Shown here piece after piece: positions 53,047-61,367 of a stretch of 64,000 nucleotides of DNA. The translations under genes and the position numbers were made by a program. The stretch comes from Burkholderia sp. FERM BP-3421. GTDB lineage: Bacteria; Pseudomonadota; Gammaproteobacteria; Burkholderiales; Burkholderiaceae. Location of the stretch: assembly GCF_028657905.1 (NCBI RefSeq), contig NZ_CP117782.1, positions 992,001 through 1,056,000 of the forward strand, given 5' to 3'. The notes beneath the pieces are model-generated. The model did no database searches. It was not told where the DNA came from and saw only the letters and a list, made by a program, of their open reading frames with translations. Each line of letters opens with the position of its first letter. Position 1 is the stretch's first letter.

Positions 53047-54063
53047 ATGAAAGCTGTCGGATTGCATCAATACCTGCCGATCGACCAGCCGGATGCGCTG
53101 CTCGACCTCGAATTGCCGATGCCGCAGCCGGGCGAGCGCGACCTGCTCGTGAGGATCGAGGCGATCTCGGTCAATCCCGTCGATTGCAAGGTGCGCGCGC
53201 CCAAGGCGCAGACGGAGGCGTCGCCGCGCGTGCTCGGCTGGGACGCGGCCGGCACGGTCGTCGCGGTCGGGCCCGGGGTCGCGCTGTTCAAGGTGGGCGA
53301 TCCGGTGTTCTACGCGGGCAGCATCACGCGGCCGGGCGCGAACAGCGAGTATCACGTCGTCGATGAACGGATCGTCGCGCGCAAGCCCGAGACGCTCGAT
53401 TTCGCGGCCGCCGCCGCGCTGCCGCTGACCGCCATCACCGCGTGGGAAGCGCTGTTCGAGCGCCTGCGCGTGTCGCCGCAAGGCGCGGACGCGGGCAAGT
53501 CGGTGCTGATCATCGGCGGCGCGGGCGGGGTCGGCTCGATCGGCATCCAGCTCGCCAGGCAGTTGGGCGGACTCACGGTGATCGCGACCGCGTCGCGCCC
53601 TGAATCCGCGCAGTGGGTGCGCGAGCTGGGCGCGGACCACGTGGTCGATCATTTCGGCGATCTGCCCGCGCAGATGAAGGCGGTCGGCCATCCGACGGTC
53701 GACTACGTGCTGATCTTCAACGACACCGATCGCCATTTCCCGGCGGCGGCCGAACTGATCCGGCCGCAGGGCGGCATCTGCACGATCGTCGAGAACGAGC
53801 GGCCGGTGCCCGTCGAGCTGTTGAAGGCGAAGAGCGCGGCGTTTCATTGGGAGTTCATGTTCACGCGCGCGATGTTCGGCACGCCCGACATGATCGAGCA
53901 GCACACGCTGCTGGCCGAGGTGGCGCGGCTCGTCGACGCGGGCGCGCTGCGCACGACGGTCGGCGAGCATCTCGGCCGGATCGACGCGGCGAATCTGCGC
54001 CGCGCGCATCAATTGCTCGAGAGCGGCCGCGCGATCGGCAAGCTCGTGCTGAGCGGTTTCTGA
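53047..54063 (+). CDS. Zinc-type alcohol dehydrogenase-like / quinone oxidoreductase family protein
   Basis: A 338-residue medium-chain reductase that probably uses NADPH. The N-terminal GroES-like domain includes SVNPVDCKVR and LGWDAAGTVVAVG, and the Rossmann motif is IIGGAGGVGSIGIQLARQL (about 155-173). The Cys and His residues that bind catalytic and structural zinc in true alcohol dehydrogenases are missing, so it fits the quinone/enone reductase side of the family. It is divergent from the LysR gene, its probable regulator. Confidence 0.88.
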   Translation: MKAVGLHQYLPIDQPDALLDLELPMPQPGERDLLVRIEAISVNPVDCKVRAPKAQTEASPRVLGWDAAGTVVAVGPGVALFKVGDPVFYAGSITRPGANSEYHVVDERIVARKPETLDFAAAAALPLTAITAWEALFERLRVSPQGADAGKSVLIIGGAGGVGSIGIQLARQLGGLTVIATASRPESAQWVRELGADHVVDHFGDLPAQMKAVGHPTVDYVLIFNDTDRHFPAAAELIRPQGGICTIVENERPVPVELLKAKSAAFHWEFMFTRAMFGTPDMIEQHTLLAEVARLVDAGALRTTVGEHLGRIDAANLRRAHQLLESGRAIGKLVLSGF

Positions 54064-54209
54064 GGGCGCGGCGGGCGCGGCGCGCAAGCGGGGTAACACC
54101 CGATGTCAGGTCAACGCCGGCGGCGGCGCTTGGCGTTAGACTGGCAGGCATCATGCATCGATAACCCGGTGGAGCCGTTCGCGCGGCGCCACCTCATAAG
54201 GAGGTCAGC

Positions 54210-54767
54210 ATGGGCCAACGCGTCACCACAGTCATCGCCGCCACCGGTTCCGCCGCCGTCCTGGCGGCCGCCTTCCTCAGCGCCCCCGCCTGCGCTGCGC
54301 CGCCGATCAACGCCAGCCTGCTCGGCGGCAACGACGGCCAGCTCCAGTACACCGTCAAGGTCGATTCGAAACTGTTCGGCAATACGCAGGAAACCCGCAA
54401 GATCCGTTCCGGCGAGACCGACGACTTCAACTGGAAGTCGGTGCCGCCGTCGGGCGCGGTGCCGGTGCCGGACGGCTGCCCGCAGAGCGATTCGCTGCCG
54501 CGCGACGCCAACGGCGCGATGGTCCGGCAGACCCAGGTGCGCGTCGCGCCGTCGGTCGACAGCAAGGGCGTCGCGAACGTGCAGCTGAGCTTCCAGGCCA
54601 GCGCGCCGCAGGGCCGCAAGGCGGTGACGGTCGGCGGCAAGGCGCTGCAGTGCCCGAAGGCCGTGACCGTGAGCCAGGTCAGGTGGGTGTCGATTCCGAC
54701 GGGCGGCGGCTCGAAGACCCTCACGATGAGCGACGGCACGCGCGTCACGGTGTCGATCAAGCGCTGA
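54210..54767 (+). CDS. Exported protein of unknown function
   Basis: The 185-residue protein has a Sec signal (AATGSAAVLAAAFLSAPACA) and a beta-rich mature part with two Cys (DGCPQSD and LQCPKAV) that may form a disulfide. The text LQYTVKVDSKLFGNTQETRKI suggests a folded periplasmic domain. I recognise no named family. The ribosome site AAGGAGG at 54195-54203 is unusually strong and fixes ATG 54210, which suggests high expression. Confidence 0.75.
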   Translation: MGQRVTTVIAATGSAAVLAAAFLSAPACAAPPINASLLGGNDGQLQYTVKVDSKLFGNTQETRKIRSGETDDFNWKSVPPSGAVPVPDGCPQSDSLPRDANGAMVRQTQVRVAPSVDSKGVANVQLSFQASAPQGRKAVTVGGKALQCPKAVTVSQVRWVSIPTGGGSKTLTMSDGTRVTVSIKR

Positions 54768-54784
54768 GCGCCGCCGCGCGCGGC

Positions 54785-55603
54785 TCAGCCGGCCGCCTGC
54801 TTCCGGCGTCGTTCGATCAGGCGGGCGGCGAGGAAGCGGTGCTCGGCCGAGAACAGGCGGCGGCAGGTGAGCAGCACCGCGCCGACCGTGCCGAGCGCCG
54901 ACGAGGCCGCGATCAGGAACATGATGACGATCTGATAGCGGACCGCCTGCAGCGGCGATTGGCCCGCGAGCACCTGGCCCGTCATCATCCCCGGCAGGCT
55001 CACCACGCCGACCACCGCCATCTGGTTGAGGGTCGGCAGCATGCCCGCGCGCACCGCCTGCCGCGCGGCGTCCTGGGCCGCTTCCCAGCGGGTCGCGCCG
55101 AGTGCGAGCGCGGTCTCGACGCGATCGCGGCGCGCGGTCAGCTCCTCGGTCATCCGCTCGACGCCGAGCGAGACGCCGGTGAGCGTATTGCCGAGGATCA
55201 TCCCGAGGATCGGGATCGCATACTGCGGCGCGTACCACGGATGGATGCGGATCACGACGAACAGGCCGACGGCCGCGACGAACCAGCTGCTGAACCAGAT
55301 CGACAGGATGCTGTCGGCGCGCTGGCCCGCGTACGTGCGCTTGCCGCGCGCGGCCCCCGCGAAGCCCGCGATCAGCGTCATCAAGGCCATCAACGGCACC
55401 ACCACGACGCCGCTCGCATGCGCGAACACCCAGCCGAGCACATAGCCGATCGCGAGCAGCTGGACGACGGTGCGCAGCGCCGCCCAGGCGAGCTTGCGGC
55501 CGAGGCCGAGCGAGAGGGCCAGCGACAACGCGCCGTTGACCGCGACGAGCGCCGCCGCGATGCCGACGTCGACGAGGCTCAGGTCCTGCAGGGTGGGGCT
55601 CAC
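54785..55603 (-). CDS. fetB: FetB-like (YbbM) ABC exporter permease
   Basis: The 272-residue UPF0014-family permease has about seven membrane helices, with GMILGNTLTGVSLGVERM and the conserved ALGATRWEAAQDAARQAVRAGMLPTLNQM coupling region. In E. coli FetAB exports iron and protects against oxidative stress; the substrate here is inferred. GTG 55603 overlaps the stop of the ATPase gene by 4 bp (GTGA) and is preceded by GGAGG. Confidence 0.87.
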   Translation of the reverse strand: MSPTLQDLSLVDVGIAAALVAVNGALSLALSLGLGRKLAWAALRTVVQLLAIGYVLGWVFAHASGVVVVPLMALMTLIAGFAGAARGKRTYAGQRADSILSIWFSSWFVAAVGLFVVIRIHPWYAPQYAIPILGMILGNTLTGVSLGVERMTEELTARRDRVETALALGATRWEAAQDAARQAVRAGMLPTLNQMAVVGVVSLPGMMTGQVLAGQSPLQAVRYQIVIMFLIAASSALGTVGAVLLTCRRLFSAEHRFLAARLIERRRKQAAG

Positions 55604-56295
55604 GACGCGGCCTCCGATGCGCCGTCGCGCAGCACGCCCGCCTGCATCGTCAGATGGCGCGGGCCGATGCGCGCGGCCTGCGCGGGATTGTGCGAAATCC
55701 ACAGATAGGCGCGCGCGTCGGGCGCGGCGTCGAACCACGCGGCCACCAGCGCCTCGATCGCGCGGGTCGACTCGGGGTCGAGCGCGGCGGTCGGTTCGTC
55801 TAGCAGCAACACCTCGGGATCGAGTTGCAGCACGCGCAACAACGCCGCGATCTGCGCCTCGCCGCCCGACAATTCGCTCGCCGCCTGCGCGAGAAAATCG
55901 TCGCGGCGGCCCGCCTGTGCCGCAAGTCGGGCGGCGCGCGCGCGATCGAAACGCCGATCGCGATAAACCGCGAGCGTGTACGGATAGCGCAGCAGGTCCT
56001 CGACGCTGCCGTCGGCGGGCGCGGGCCGCTGCCGCAGATACGCGACATTGCGCCGATAACGCGGGATCGCCGCGCGCGCGACCGGCTCGCCGCGCCACAA
56101 CAGGGCGCCGCCGTCGAGCGGGTCGAGCAGCGCCAGCGCGCGCAGGAACACGCTTTTCCCCGAGCCCGACGGCCCGGTGAGCGCAATGCGTGTGCCTGCC
56201 GTCAGCCGGAAATCGGTGGGGGCCAGAAGCGTCTTGCCGGTCGACGCGTCGCGCCGGGTGATGCCGCGCGCGTCGATCAGGGCGGTTGCCGTCAT
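55600..56295 (-). CDS. fetA: FetA-like (YbbL) ABC exporter ATPase
   Basis: The 231-residue ATPase has Walker A GPSGSGKS (41-48), the signature LSGGEAQ and Walker B LLLDEPTAALDPES. It is the partner of the permease that overlaps it by 4 bp. ATG 56295 (MTATALIDARGI) is chosen; the frame remains open to 56478 but gives Arg/Cys-rich noise. The gene is divergent from the AsmA-family gene, 146 bp away. Confidence 0.88.
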   Translation of the reverse strand: MTATALIDARGITRRDASTGKTLLAPTDFRLTAGTRIALTGPSGSGKSVFLRALALLDPLDGGALLWRGEPVARAAIPRYRRNVAYLRQRPAPADGSVEDLLRYPYTLAVYRDRRFDRARAARLAAQAGRRDDFLAQAASELSGGEAQIAALLRVLQLDPEVLLLDEPTAALDPESTRAIEALVAAWFDAAPDARAYLWISHNPAQAARIGPRHLTMQAGVLRDGASEAAS

Positions 56296-56441
56296 AAATG
56301 AAAAAAAGGGTAAATGGGGCGGGGCGGTCCCGGCACGTGCGTCATAATACCGGCCATGCCTCGCCGCGTCGCGCGCTGCGCGCCTTTGCGCACGGCACGC
56401 GCGGCACGCTTGGCTGATCCCAGAACAACAACGGAACCGGC

Positions 56442-58724
56442 ATGGCGCTTTCCCGAGCTCTCGGCAAATCGGCCGCATGGATCGCCGGCAGCGTCGTGGT
56501 GTTGCTCGCGGCGTTCGGCATCTTCATCTATACCTTCGACTGGAACCACGTGAAGCCGTGGGTCAACGCACAGGCGAGCGAGGCGCTGGGGCGCCCGTTC
56601 GAGATTCGCGGCGACCTCAGGCTGGGCTGGCGACGGCCCGAGGGCGAAACCGGCTGGCGCGCCTGGGTGCCCTGGCCGAGCGTCTCCGCCACCCAGATCG
56701 TGATCGGCAATCCTGAATGGGCGAAGGCGCCCGCGTTCGCGACGCTCGACGCCGCGCAAGCCGAGGTCGAGGTGCTGCCGCTCCTCGCGCACAAGGTCGT
56801 GATTCCGTCGATCCGCCTCGTCAATCCGGCGCTCGATCTCGAGCGGCTCGCCGATGGCCGCAACACCTGGACCTTCACCTTCAAGCAGGCGGCGCAGCCG
56901 TCGCCGTGGAACGTGGAGCTGCGCAACTTCGGTTTTGCCAAAGGCACGGTTGCGTATCGCGACGCCGTCACGAAAGCCGATCTCACCGTCGCGATCGACA
57001 CGCTCGGCCAACCGATCCCGCTCGGCGACGTGCTCGCGCAGCAGGAAGCCACCTCGCGCGCCGCGTCGGCCCAGCGGGTCGGCAAGCGGGGCGCAGCGCA
57101 GCTGAGCCGGAAGGCGAACGCCACGGCAGCGTCGGATGCGTCGGCCGCCTCCGCTGCGTCGGCCGCCTCAGGCGCTTCGGCGGCAACAGGTGCAAGCGTG
57201 GCGTCGGGCGCGGTCTCGGCCTCCGCGCCGCCCGCGGTCAGCGCGCCGGCCGGCGCCTCCGGCGCGGCCGCCAAGCCGGCGGGGCCGACCTATGCGTTCG
57301 GCCTGACCGTGAAGGGGCGCTACAAGGGCGTGCCCATCGACGGCACCGGCAAGCTCGGCGGGGTGCTCGCGCTGCAGGACGCCGCTCGGCCGTTCCCGCT
57401 GCAGGCGGACGTGAAGGCGGGCGACACGCGGCTCGCGGTGGTCGGCACGCTGACCGACCCAACCCGGCTCGCCGCGCTCGACCTGCGGCTGTGGCTGCAA
57501 GGCGCGAGCATGTCGCACCTGTATCCGCTGACCGGCGTGACCCTGCCCGATACGCCGCCGTACGCGACCGAGGGCCGCCTGATCGGCAACTTCCGGCGCG
57601 GCGGAAGCCTGTTCCGCTACGAGAACTTCGACGGCCGCGTCGGCGGCAGCGATCTGCATGGCACGCTTGCGTTCGAGCAGCGCGAGCCGCGGCCGAAACT
57701 GTCGGGCGAACTGGTGTCGAACCTGCTGCAATTCTCGGATCTCGCGCCGATCGTCGGCGCGGACACGGCCGCCAGCAAGGCCCAGCGCGGCGATACCACC
57801 AAGCAGCCGAGCGGCCGCGTGCTGCCGGTCGAGACGTTCCACACCGACCGCTGGCGCGCGCTCGACGCCGACGTCAAGTTCACCGGCAAGAAGCTGGTCA
57901 AGAGCGCGGACCTGCCGATCACCGACCTCTACACGCACATCGTGATGCAGGACGGCGTGCTGTCGCTCCAACCGCTGACGTTCGGCGTCGCGGGCGGCTC
58001 GCTGTCGACCGAGGCGCGGCTCGACGGCAGCGGCGCGCCGCTCAAGGGCCGCTTCACGGTGGCGGCGCGCCACCTGAAGCTCAAGCAGCTGTTCTCGACG
58101 CAGAAGGTGATGCAGTCCGCGTTGGGCGAGATCAACGGCGACGCCGCGCTGTCGGCCACCGGCAATTCGCCCGCGGCGCTCGCCGCGACGGCCAACGGCG
58201 AGGTCAAGGCGCTCGTCACCGATGGCGCGATCAGTCGGCTGCTGATGGAGGCGGCCGGCCTGAACGTCGCGAACGTGGTGTACGAGAAGCTGTTCGGCGG
58301 CAAGGACGTGAAGATCAATTGCGCGGCGGTGGATTTCGCCGCGACCAACGGCGTGCTCGATGCGAAGCTGTTCGCGCTCGATACCGACGATGCGGTGATC
58401 CGCGTCGACGGCACGGTCAACCTGCGCGACGAATCGCTGGACATGTCGATTCATCCGCAGACCAAGGGCTTCCGGGTGTTCTCGCTGCGCTCGCCGCTGT
58501 ACGTGAAGGGCACCTTCAAGAATCCGGACGTCGGCGTGAGCGTGGGCGCGCTCGCGCTGCGCGCGGGCGCGATGATCGGGCTCGGCCTGATCAACCCGTT
58601 CGCCGCGCTGATCCCGCTGATCGCGCCGAGCAACAACAAGGGTGTGCCGTGCTCGGAGATGTTCGCGCAACTGAAGGCGCCGCCCAAGGCGCCGCCCCCG
58701 GGCAAGAAGGCCGCCGCGAAGTAG
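56442..58724 (+). CDS. AsmA-family envelope protein
   Basis: AsmA-like proteins are inner-membrane-anchored periplasmic bridges thought to move phospholipid toward the outer membrane. The 760-residue protein has an N-terminal anchor (about 12-31), the AsmA start EALGRPFEIRGDLRLGWRRP and the C-terminal AsmA_2 region (GVLDAKLFALDTDDAVIRVDG). A low-complexity Ala/Ser stretch (about 222-283, SAASAASAASGASAATGAS) interrupts the fold and is probably a flexible loop. The gene starts 42 bp after an unremarkable leader and ends 27 bp before a GC hairpin. Confidence 0.87.
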   Translation: MALSRALGKSAAWIAGSVVVLLAAFGIFIYTFDWNHVKPWVNAQASEALGRPFEIRGDLRLGWRRPEGETGWRAWVPWPSVSATQIVIGNPEWAKAPAFATLDAAQAEVEVLPLLAHKVVIPSIRLVNPALDLERLADGRNTWTFTFKQAAQPSPWNVELRNFGFAKGTVAYRDAVTKADLTVAIDTLGQPIPLGDVLAQQEATSRAASAQRVGKRGAAQLSRKANATAASDASAASAASAASGASAATGASVASGAVSASAPPAVSAPAGASGAAAKPAGPTYAFGLTVKGRYKGVPIDGTGKLGGVLALQDAARPFPLQADVKAGDTRLAVVGTLTDPTRLAALDLRLWLQGASMSHLYPLTGVTLPDTPPYATEGRLIGNFRRGGSLFRYENFDGRVGGSDLHGTLAFEQREPRPKLSGELVSNLLQFSDLAPIVGADTAASKAQRGDTTKQPSGRVLPVETFHTDRWRALDADVKFTGKKLVKSADLPITDLYTHIVMQDGVLSLQPLTFGVAGGSLSTEARLDGSGAPLKGRFTVAARHLKLKQLFSTQKVMQSALGEINGDAALSATGNSPAALAATANGEVKALVTDGAISRLLMEAAGLNVANVVYEKLFGGKDVKINCAAVDFAATNGVLDAKLFALDTDDAVIRVDGTVNLRDESLDMSIHPQTKGFRVFSLRSPLYVKGTFKNPDVGVSVGALALRAGAMIGLGLINPFAALIPLIAPSNNKGVPCSEMFAQLKAPPKAPPPGKKAAAK

Positions 58725-58750
58725 GGCGGCGCGAGGCCATCTCGGCGGCG

Positions 58751-58780
58751 GACGGCGGGCGCACGCCGCGCGCCGCCGTC
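58751..58780. repeat. GC-rich hairpin downstream of the AsmA-family gene
   Basis: GACGGCGG (58751-58758) and CCGCCGTC (58773-58780) pair over 8 bp, with more GC pairing inside. No T run follows. The rest of 58781-58990 shows nothing certain. Confidence 0.45.
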
Positions 58781-58990
58781 GGGTCGAGTGGAAACGGGGT
58801 CTGACGTCGAGCGAACGGGTTTGCTCGATGGGCGGCCCGGCGCGGGAAGCCTGTGCGCCGCCGGCGGGAATGCCGGCAAATTCTCCCCGGGAACCGCGTT
58901 GCGCCCGCCGCGCCGGGCTTTCCGGATGGGGGCCGCGGCCTGTGCTCATGGGCGCTTTGGCGGTCCGCCGCGCAGCAGTTCACCGACTCC

Positions 58991-58999
58991 TGCTAAACT
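58991..58999 (+). promoter_or_regulatory. Candidate extended -10 promoter of ybiT
   Basis: TG-C-TAAACT (58991-58999) is an extended -10 element 41 bp before the GTG start of ybiT in an otherwise GC-rich gap. Confidence 0.4.
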
Positions 59000-59039
59000 A
59001 CCCGGTTTTCCGTCGATCTATCTCTAAACGGGCTACGCT

Positions 59040-60632
59040 GTGCTTTCTACTGCCAACATCACGATGCAATTCGGGCCCAAGCCCCTGTTCGAGAATATCT
59101 CGGTCAAGTTTGGGGAGGGTAACCGCTACGGCCTCATCGGCGCGAACGGTTGCGGCAAGTCGACCTTCATGAAGATTCTCGGCGGCGACCTCGAGTCGAG
59201 CGGAGGCAATGTCGCGCTCGAGCCGAACGTGCGTCTCGGCAAGCTGCGCCAGGATCAGTTCGCCTACGAGGACGTGCGCGTGCTCGACGTCGTGATGATG
59301 GGCCACACGGAGATGTGGGCCGCGATGACGGAGCGCGACGCGATCTACGCGAACCCGGACGCGACCGACGACGACTACATGCACGCGGCCGAACTCGAGG
59401 CGAAGTTCGCCGAGTACGGCGGCTATGACGCCGAGGCGCGCGCGGGCGCGCTGCTGCTCGGCATCGGCATCGACGAGAAGTTCCACACCGGCCCGATGAG
59501 CGACGTCGCCCCGGGCTGGAAGCTGCGCGTGCTGCTTGCGCAGGCGCTGTTCTCGAAGCCGGACGTGCTGCTGCTCGACGAACCGACCAACAACCTCGAC
59601 ATCAACTCGATCCGTTGGCTGGAAACCGTGCTCAACGAGTACAACTCGACGATGATCATCATCTCGCACGATCGCCACTTCCTGAACTCGGTGTGCACGC
59701 ACATGGCCGACATGGACTTCGGCACGCTGAAGGTCTGGCCGGGCAACTACGACGACTACATGCTCGCGTCGGCGCAGGCGCGCGAGCGGCAGGCCGCGGC
59801 GAACACCCGCGCCAAGGAGCGCGTCGCCGAACTGCAGGACTTCGTGCGCCGCTTCTCGGCGAACAAGTCGAAGGCGCGCCAGGCGACGAGCCGCGCGAAG
59901 CAGATCGACAAGATCAAGATCGAGGAATTCAAGCCGTCGTCGCGGCAGAACCCGTTCATCCGTTTCGAATTCGAGAAGAAGCTGCACAACATCGCGGTGG
60001 TGGCCGACACCATCACCAAGAAGTACGAGCGCACGATCTTCCAGAACTTCAACCTGTCGGTGCAGCCGGGCGAGCGGATCGCGATCATCGGCGAGAACGG
60101 CGCGGGCAAGACCACGCTGCTGCGCGCGCTGCTCGGCAAGCTCGAGCTCGAGCATGGTTCGGTGAAGTGGGCCGAGAACGCGAACATCGGCTACATGCCG
60201 CAGGACACCTACGAGGAGTTCCCGGACGACATCACGCTGATGGACTGGATCGACTACTACCGCCAGGACGGCGACGACGAGACGATGGTGCGCGGCACGC
60301 TCGGCCGCCTGCTGTTCTCGGCGGACGACATCCGCAAGTCGGTGAAGGTGCTGTCGGGCGGCGAGAAGGGCCGCATGATCTGGGGCAAGCTGATGCTGGG
60401 CCGCCACAACGTGCTGCTGATGGACGAGCCGACCAACCACATGGACATGGAATCGATCGAGTCGCTGCAGATCGCGCTCGAGAAGTTCGAAGGCACGCTG
60501 ATTTTCGTGTCGCATGACCGCGAGTTCGTGAGCGGCCTCGCGAACCGGATCATCGAAGTGAAGACGGACGGCACGCTGACGGACTTCGGCGGGAATTACG
60601 AAGACTTCCTGACGAGCCAGGGGCAGGCGTAA
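59040..60632 (+). CDS. ybiT: ABC-F family ATPase YbiT (GTG start)
   Basis: ABC-F proteins bind the ribosomal E site and act in translation. The 530-residue protein has no membrane segments and two ABC domains: P-loops GANGCGKST (about 34-42) and GENGAGKTT (about 351-359), with the linker between them. The first signature is the YbiT-type MSDVAPGWKLRVLLAQ, and the second is the standard LSGGEKGRM. GTG 59040 is the start; the frame begins MLSTANITMQFG as in the family. It ends at a strong terminator. Confidence 0.93.
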   Translation: MLSTANITMQFGPKPLFENISVKFGEGNRYGLIGANGCGKSTFMKILGGDLESSGGNVALEPNVRLGKLRQDQFAYEDVRVLDVVMMGHTEMWAAMTERDAIYANPDATDDDYMHAAELEAKFAEYGGYDAEARAGALLLGIGIDEKFHTGPMSDVAPGWKLRVLLAQALFSKPDVLLLDEPTNNLDINSIRWLETVLNEYNSTMIIISHDRHFLNSVCTHMADMDFGTLKVWPGNYDDYMLASAQARERQAAANTRAKERVAELQDFVRRFSANKSKARQATSRAKQIDKIKIEEFKPSSRQNPFIRFEFEKKLHNIAVVADTITKKYERTIFQNFNLSVQPGERIAIIGENGAGKTTLLRALLGKLELEHGSVKWAENANIGYMPQDTYEEFPDDITLMDWIDYYRQDGDDETMVRGTLGRLLFSADDIRKSVKVLSGGEKGRMIWGKLMLGRHNVLLMDEPTNHMDMESIESLQIALEKFEGTLIFVSHDREFVSGLANRIIEVKTDGTLTDFGGNYEDFLTSQGQA

Positions 60633-60665
60633 GCGCTGCCGGATATTTCCAATGTGAAGTACCCG

Positions 60666-60700
60666 AAAGGCCTGCTGAGTTTTCCTCGGCGGGCCTTTTT
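60666..60700 (+). terminator. Intrinsic terminator after ybiT
   Basis: A 14-bp stem with two G-U pairs (60666-60679 / 60685-60698) and loop TTTTC is followed by TTTTT. Confidence 0.88.
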
Positions 60701-60826
60701 CATTTGGCGAGCATATGCATGCTCTGCGGCACGGCGTGATCTCTCATGCATGAGGGATAAAAGCTTGTTGCTATTCGATTTGAATATTCTAATCTTCCTG
60801 AAATGAATGATTTCATGGGGATTGGA

Positions 60827-61267
60827 ATGAAAATCCAGGAACAAGACTTCTATCATGGTGTTGCGCTGACGCAGATTACCGAACACGTATCTTTTAAAGC
60901 GCTGAACAAAGCCAGTACGGGAAACTACGGCCATTACCTTATCAATACGGATAGGCATGTGTTTGTAAAATACCGGACTGGAGGAGGACCGTCATGGAAT
61001 CATGTGTTTTCAGTAGGAGAGTTGAAAGCGATCGAAAAGGTGTGCGATAAGCAAGATCTGGTGTGGTTGGCATTGGTGTGCGGGGGCACAACAATATGTT
61101 CACTCTCGAAAGATCAGATTCATCTGCTGATTGATCCGTGTAACCACGAGCAGCAGCGCATTAAGATTGACGTTCCTTATAACGGAAGTTGCCACGTTTC
61201 CGGAACTTTGGGCAAGCTTGGTAAAGTAGTGCCGCACAATGCTTTCCCGGCACGTCTGTTTGAGTAG
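60827..61267 (+). CDS. AT-rich orphan gene, protein of unknown function
   Basis: The gene is visibly poorer in G+C than all its neighbours and uses codons such as AAA, ATT and TAT that are rare in this genome, so recent acquisition is likely. The 146-residue product (start ATG 60827 behind GGGG; alternatives 60803 and 60815) has no signal or membrane segment. It begins MKIQEQDFYHGVALTQI, has LINTDRHVFVKYRTG, a central LVWLALVCGGTTICSLS and ends PHNAFPARLF. I know this pattern only from uncharacterised, patchily distributed proteins. It could be an immunity or defence protein, but nothing shows this directly. Confidence 0.7.
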   Translation: MKIQEQDFYHGVALTQITEHVSFKALNKASTGNYGHYLINTDRHVFVKYRTGGGPSWNHVFSVGELKAIEKVCDKQDLVWLALVCGGTTICSLSKDQIHLLIDPCNHEQQRIKIDVPYNGSCHVSGTLGKLGKVVPHNAFPARLFE

Positions 61268-61322
61268 AACGAGGCTGTTGTGACGTGCGCTAGCGTGGTT
61301 TTACGGGTTCGCGTGTTTTTAT

Positions 61323-61356
61323 ACCCGCTGGGAGATTTGCACCGCACCCAGCGGGT
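61323..61356. repeat. Inverted repeat downstream of the porin gene
   Basis: ACCCGCTGGG (61323-61332) and CCCAGCGGGT (61347-61356) form a 10-bp stem just past the porin stop. No T run follows on the minus strand, so terminator function is uncertain. Confidence 0.5.
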
Positions 61357-61367
61357 CACGGCCATTT

